A stretch of DNA of 33,721 nucleotides. Source: Streptomyces anulatus. Its GTDB lineage: Bacteria; Actinomycetota; Actinomycetes; Streptomycetales; Streptomycetaceae. Below are positions 30,052 through 33,721 of this stretch, one piece after another (within the stretch, counting starts at the first letter, position 1; each line of letters begins with the position of its first letter). The position numbers and the translations under genes were made by a program. The notes beneath the pieces were generated by a model, which saw nothing but the letters and a program-made list of their open reading frames with translations, was not told where the DNA came from and did no database searches. The stretch spans positions 1 to 33,721 of the forward strand of contig NZ_BMVK01000031.1 of the NCBI RefSeq assembly GCF_014650675.1, given 5' to 3'.

Positions 30052-32664
30052 TCATCTACGGCGGGGTAGCTGCCCCCAGCGCCGTCGTCCGACCTCGGCC
30101 AGCCTTGCCCGCGCGTTGGCGAGGTTGTTGCGGCTGGAGAGGGTGTCGGGGTGGTCGGGGCCCAGGATGCGCTCGTAGCCGGTGAGGTTCTGGCGGTGGA
30201 GGTCGGCGGCCTGCTGGTATTCGCCCAGCTCGCTCAGCGTGGCGGCGAGGTTGTTGCGGCTGTTGAGGGTGTGTGGGTGGTCGGGGCCGAGGACGCGTTC
30301 GCGGTCGGTGAGGTTTTGCTGGTGAAACTCGGCGGACTGCCGGAGTTCTCCGAGGTCGTGCAGTGCGTTGGCGAGGTTGTTGCGGCTGGTGAGGGTGTCG
30401 GGGTGGTCGGGGCCCAGGATGCGCTCGTAGCCGGTGAGGTTCTGGCGGTGGAGGTCGGCGGCCTGCTGGTACTCACCCAGCTCGAACAGTGCGTTGGCGA
30501 GGTTGTTGCGGCTGTTGAGGGTGCCTGGGTGGTCGGGGCCTAGGACGCGTTCGCGGTCGGCGACGTTCTGCCGACTGATGTCGGCGGCCTGCTGGTGTTC
30601 GCCGAGCTCGCTCAGCGTGACGGCGAGGTTGTTGCGGCTGCTGAGGGTGCCTGGGTGGTCGGGGCCTAGGACGCGTTCGCGGTCGGCGACGTTCTGCCGA
30701 CTGATGTCGGCGGCCTGCTGGTATTCGCCCAGCTCGCCCAGCGCGTTGGCGAGGTTGTTGCGGCTGGTGAGGGTGTCGGGGTGGTCGGGGCCCAGGATGC
30801 GCTCGTAGACGATGAGGTTCTGGCGGTGGAGGTCGGCGGCCTGCTGGTACTCACCCAGCTCGAACAGTGCGTTGGCGAGGTTGTTGCGGCTGGTGAGGGT
30901 GTCGGGGTGCTCAGGGCCGAGGAGGAGGGTCTCGGCGTCTAGGACGTGTCGGCGCAGGAGGAGTTCCTCGGAAGCTGCTCCTGCGTTGTTGAGGGCGTCG
31001 GCGAGATCGTCCAGCGTGCCCACGGCAGTGGTGAGATCGCGTTGCGTGCTGCGGTCGAGGTGGGCTGGGAGGTGGGGGGCGAGGAGGCGTGCGGTGGGCC
31101 ATCCGGTCCGGCCGGGCATGCTCGTCGTCGCTTCCACGGCCCGGGCGAGGTGCTCGTCGATCGCCGCGATCCAGGTGTCCGTCGGTTCCGGACGGGTGAG
31201 GGTGTGGGCGGTGACGTCCCGGACCAGGCGGTGGAGCCGGACTTGGTTCACCGGCGGACCGCCGTCCCCGGGACCGCCGTCCCCGGGACCGCCGTCCCCG
31301 GGACCGCCGTCCCCGGGACCGCCGTCCCCGGGACCGCCGTCCCCGGGACCGCCGTCCCCGGGTGTGTGGAGGAGCCCGTACTGGTGGAGCCCGGCGAGCG
31401 CGGCGTCCACGCCGGCCGCGGTCGCGGGCAGCCCGGTGGCGTCGGTGACCAGCTCCGGTGTCACCAGGGTGCGGGGGACCGGTGCGGGTTCAAACAGGGC
31501 GAGGAGCTGGAGGACGGGGCGGGCGAGGGCGTACCCGTCGCTGTGGAGCTGGTCGAGGGAGAGGTCCCAGGTGTGCCGGACGACACGGCGGGCGACCGCG
31601 GGGTCGGCGGCCGCTCCGGGGTGTGCGGCGCCCAGGAGGTCGGCGAACTCGGCTTCGAGAGCGTACTGATAGGCGGCGAAGGTGCGGTGCCGGCTGGTGG
31701 GGACCGACAGGTAGGTGCCCGCGGCGTTCAGCCCGAGCGGGAGCCCGCCGAGCCGAACGGCCAGCGACTCGGCCTCAGCCGCGGTCCCGGCGTGCGGTGC
31801 GGCGTCCAGGAGAACAGCTCCGCCCGCGTCGTCGGCGAGGGGCTGGAGGTGCAGCAGGGCGGCGTCCGGCCCCCAGGTCTGCGGGCTCGTGTCCCGGCTC
31901 GTGACCAGCAGAACCCCGCCTCCGTGCGGGCGAAGCCACCCCCGGTAGGCGGCCGGGAGCCCCGACCCCGGCCCGACCAGGGTGGGTGTGTCGACGTTGT
32001 CGATCACGATCAGCCACCCCTTAACGGTGGCCAGGTGTTCCCAGACGGCGTCGACGAGCGACACCCTTCCCGTCCGGGCCTCCTCCAGCCGGTCTTCGGG
32101 AAGGCCGAGGATGTGAGCGGCCCGGGCCAGGTCCTGCCCGAGTTGGGCGGGGTCGTCGCGCCACCGGATCCACACCACCACCCGCCCCTCCGCCCTAGCC
32201 CGGGCCGAGGCCTCCGCGGCGAGCGTGGTCTTGCCCAGCCCTCCGGCTCCGCACACCACGACCATGCCCCCGCCAGGCCCCCGCACCAGGCCGCCGATCT
32301 GCTCGAGCTCCGCCGCACGCCCTCGCACCGGTGCCGAGACCGTCGGCGGGTTCATCGAGTGCCCCCCTGCCGCGATCCGACCGAGCGGCACGGGCCGCAC
32401 ACCGTCGTCCTGTGGCCCGGCGGCCAGGCGCCGTTCCCAGAAGAACAGCCCGAGCGACACGACAGCCAGCGCCCCGAACGCGGACCACACCAGGACGGTG
32501 TTCTCCGCCCACTCCGGCGGCTGCGCGGTGACGTAGTTCGTCACGATCGCCACCAGGAACGCGATCGCCGCCGAGCCCCCCGACACCGCCGAGCCCATCC
32601 TGGCCGCACGCCTGCTACCCGCCACCCCACGCCCCCGCACCCCTCGAAACCAGAACCACATCAT
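30052..32664 (-). CDS. Membrane-anchored NB-ARC (STAND) NTPase with TPR repeats
   Basis: 870 residues. Two N-terminal membrane helices (about 31-46 and 57-76) precede the STAND module: P-loop GAGGLGKTT (139-147), Walker B WLIVIDNVD (217-225), LLVTSRD sensor (252-258) and GLPLGLN (307-313). An MHD-like LHRLVRD (about 477-483) follows a run of seven GDGGP pentapeptides (436-470). The C-terminus holds about seven 42-residue TPR_12-type repeats (PDHPDTLTSRNNLANAL-type core). STAND proteins are signal-activated oligomerising switches; TPRs are the usual sensor. In Streptomyces this architecture occurs in regulators and in defence proteins. No separate effector domain (TIR, nuclease, protease) is seen, so a membrane-linked output is possible (inference). 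Confidence 0.9.
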   Translation of the reverse strand: MMWFWFRGVRGRGVAGSRRAARMGSAVSGGSAAIAFLVAIVTNYVTAQPPEWAENTVLVWSAFGALAVVSLGLFFWERRLAAGPQDDGVRPVPLGRIAAGGHSMNPPTVSAPVRGRAAELEQIGGLVRGPGGGMVVVCGAGGLGKTTLAAEASARARAEGRVVVWIRWRDDPAQLGQDLARAAHILGLPEDRLEEARTGRVSLVDAVWEHLATVKGWLIVIDNVDTPTLVGPGSGLPAAYRGWLRPHGGGVLLVTSRDTSPQTWGPDAALLHLQPLADDAGGAVLLDAAPHAGTAAEAESLAVRLGGLPLGLNAAGTYLSVPTSRHRTFAAYQYALEAEFADLLGAAHPGAAADPAVARRVVRHTWDLSLDQLHSDGYALARPVLQLLALFEPAPVPRTLVTPELVTDATGLPATAAGVDAALAGLHQYGLLHTPGDGGPGDGGPGDGGPGDGGPGDGGPGDGGPGDGGPPVNQVRLHRLVRDVTAHTLTRPEPTDTWIAAIDEHLARAVEATTSMPGRTGWPTARLLAPHLPAHLDRSTQRDLTTAVGTLDDLADALNNAGAASEELLLRRHVLDAETLLLGPEHPDTLTSRNNLANALFELGEYQQAADLHRQNLIVYERILGPDHPDTLTSRNNLANALGELGEYQQAADISRQNVADRERVLGPDHPGTLSSRNNLAVTLSELGEHQQAADISRQNVADRERVLGPDHPGTLNSRNNLANALFELGEYQQAADLHRQNLTGYERILGPDHPDTLTSRNNLANALHDLGELRQSAEFHQQNLTDRERVLGPDHPHTLNSRNNLAATLSELGEYQQAADLHRQNLTGYERILGPDHPDTLSSRNNLANARARLAEVGRRRWGQLPRRR
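30100..30960. repeat. 126-bp tandem repeats encoding the TPR units
   Basis: GCGAGGTTGTTGCGGCTG recurs with a period of 126 bases at about 30118, 30244, 30370, 30496, 30622, 30748 and 30874. Adjacent units are highly similar at the DNA level, with blocks shared between non-neighbouring units (for example the DISRQNVADRERVLG version in two units). That indicates recent duplication and conversion, not ancient divergence. Confidence 0.85.
31261..31365. repeat. 15-bp minisatellite, seven copies, encoding GDGGP
   Basis: GCCGTCCCCGGGACC is repeated seven times without a mismatch except at the last unit's end. It is in frame with the NB-ARC/TPR gene and translates as (Gly-Asp-Gly-Gly-Pro)7, a flexible linker between the winged-helix-like part and the MHD-like region. 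Such exact short repeats change copy number by slippage without breaking the frame. Confidence 0.95.
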
Positions 32665-32764
32665 CGCCCCCGGCCCGGGCGACGCACCCCTGCTCCGACC
32701 GCTCCGGTACCCGCCCGTGACACAACGTCAGCACCGCGGCGCGGAGGCGGCCCGACAGGACAGC
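32665..32764. other. Short spacer between NB-ARC/TPR start and the right 74-bp repeat
   Basis: This spacer must contain the promoter of the NB-ARC/TPR gene on the minus strand. No clear -10/-35 pair or ribosome binding site was recognised. The ATG at 32664 (MMW) has only weak purine sequence upstream; ATG 32661 or the later Met residues are alternatives. Confidence 0.3.
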
Positions 32765-32838
32765 GCGCCCTGGAACACGCACCCAGAACGGCACGCGGCG
32801 GCGGCGCACCCGCCGTCCTCAACCTCCTGCTCGCCCTC
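32765..32838 (+). repeat. 74-bp direct repeat, right copy
   Basis: Matches 29670-29743 with one difference (A for C at the ACGGCACGCGG position). Here it is detached from a relaxase and runs directly into the next mobilisation-type frame. Confidence 0.9.
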
Positions 32839-32840
32839 AC

Positions 32841-33721
32841 GGCGAGGAACAGGAACTGTCCGAGGACTTCGGGCAGGTCGCGGAGTCCTGGTGGTCCGCC
32901 GACGAACTCGGCAAGCACGTCCCCGCCTCTCTCCTCGACCACCTCACCGCCGGCGAGGACTGGCCGGTGATGGCCCGCCAGCTCATGTCCCTCAGCCGAG
33001 CCGGCGTCGACCTCACGACGTTCCTCCCGAACCTCGGCACCATGGCCGCAGGGGTCGAGCGGGCCGTCGCGAAGAACATCGCCCGCATCCAGGCCGAGGG
33101 CACCGACCGCTGGGCCGACCTCCTGCGCACGACCATCCCCGAAGGCCTCGTCCGGGACGCGATCCTCGCCTCCCCGGCCTGGCCCGACATCGCCGCCCAC
33201 GTGGGCCGCCTCCACGACCAGGGCGTCGACGTCGCCCGCATCCTCACCGACGCCCACGCAGCCGGCCTCGGCGTCGACCAGGCCATCGCCGCCGCCGTCG
33301 CCCCGGCACCGGCCACCACACCCGCCCCCGCTCCTCCGGCCTCCGCCGCTCCCGCTCCGGGTCCGGCTGCTCCCGTTCCCACTGCGGCTCCACCCGCTCC
33401 CGCCGCTCCTGCTCCAGCCGCCGCGCCCGCTCCTGCTCCGGCCACCGCTCCGGCCCCTGCTGCGCCGGCCGCCACCACACCGCAGCCCGCCGCGCCCGCA
33501 GCTCCCGCTCCGGCCGCCGCGCCGACTCCGCCCGCGTCCGCGCGCACACCCGCCCCGGTTCCGCCCGCCGCTCCCGCTCCGGCCGCCCCGCCGCCCGCTC
33601 CCGGCACGGCGCAGAAGCCCGACCCCTGGGCCGCTCCCGCGGTGAGCACCGACGCGAAGAACCTCTGGGGCCCGCTGACCGAAGGCCTACGGATCCCCCG
33701 CGACCTCGACCTCGGCGACCG
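32841..33721 (+). CDS. Mobilisation-module protein, partial at both ends
   Basis: The frame is open from within the 74-bp repeat to the window end with no start codon near its beginning. Protein character is clear from GEEQELSEDFGQVAESWWSA onward: HVPASLLDHLTAGEDWPVMA, VERAVAKNIARIQAEGTDRW, DLLRTTIPEGLVRDAILASP, and DQGVDVARILTDAHAAGLGV. A roughly 100-residue Ala/Pro linker (33300-33600) then leads to KNLWGPLTEGLRIPRDLDLG at the edge. I believe this belongs to the large proteins encoded beside relaxases in Streptomyces mobilisable elements, but cannot name a function. Its 5' end is lost at the repeat junction; its 3' end is outside the window. Confidence 0.7.

Noticed and set aside
30100..30960. 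CRISPR-like array
   Set aside because: The regular repeats have a 126-base period, are in frame, translate as TPR units and have no unique spacers.
32837..33649. Minus-strand Ala/Gly-rich ORF at the window end
   Set aside because: It is the reverse of an Ala/Pro linker in the mobilisation-type gene; the repeated codons create long open frames on both strands.

Overview
This is a GC-rich stretch, about 70% G+C by eye, with strong G/C bias at third codon positions. Its gene families are typical of Streptomyces or a close relative: HATPase anti-sigma-like proteins, a NarL-type two-component pair, an Excalibur protein and Streptomyces-type mobilisation proteins. It is an accessory region, not core chromosome. 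I count at least seven insertion-sequence traces, two recombinase remnants, two different relaxases (one broken), and several genes that are frameshifted, truncated or lack a start. No rRNA, tRNA or CRISPR array was seen.

Layout. 1-5.1 kb: end of an unknown gene, an HATPase anti-sigma-type protein, then a cassette of a LURP-one protein divergent from a histidine kinase and response regulator. The cassette is bounded by inverted copies of one IS5-type end. 5.1-11 kb: a scrambled IS5 remnant, an AAA ATPase without its native upstream region, a coiled-coil membrane protein without a clear start, a frameshifted membrane-anchored HTH protein divergent from a secreted protein, and a small RelE-like protein. 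11.2-15.5 kb: a MobF-type relaxase without helicase domain and a PIN-domain protein. 15.5-21 kb: an IS5-family element carrying an extra gene, a graveyard of transposase and integrase fragments, a short threonyl-tRNA synthetase with a leader peptide and attenuator hairpin, and an IS3 element. 20.9-24.4 kb: ArsR-like regulator divergent from an alpha/beta hydrolase and an acetyltransferase fragment, then an aminoglycoside/hydroxyurea-type phosphotransferase. 24.4-26.2 kb: a second IS5-family element, with a likely programmed frameshift, also carrying a passenger gene. 26.2-28.4 kb: small unknown genes and an Excalibur protein. 28.7-33.7 kb: a 5'-truncated MobP-like relaxase and a downstream mobilisation-type protein, split by a convergent NB-ARC/TPR gene lying between 74-bp direct repeats.

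Main points. (1) The thrS-like gene has a 16-residue leader ORF with three consecutive Thr codons followed by a 15-bp stem, which is the layout of ribosome-mediated attenuation. (2) Two unrelated IS5-family elements about 8 kb apart share one plan: transposase, then a single antiparallel passenger gene, then the right inverted repeat. In one of them a TTA direct repeat flanks the whole unit. (3) The NB-ARC/TPR gene contains a 7-copy 15-bp minisatellite and seven 126-bp TPR units, and it interrupts a mobilisation module between 74-bp direct repeats. Several genes look broken by a single extra G/C in a G/C run, so some apparent pseudogenes may be sequence errors.
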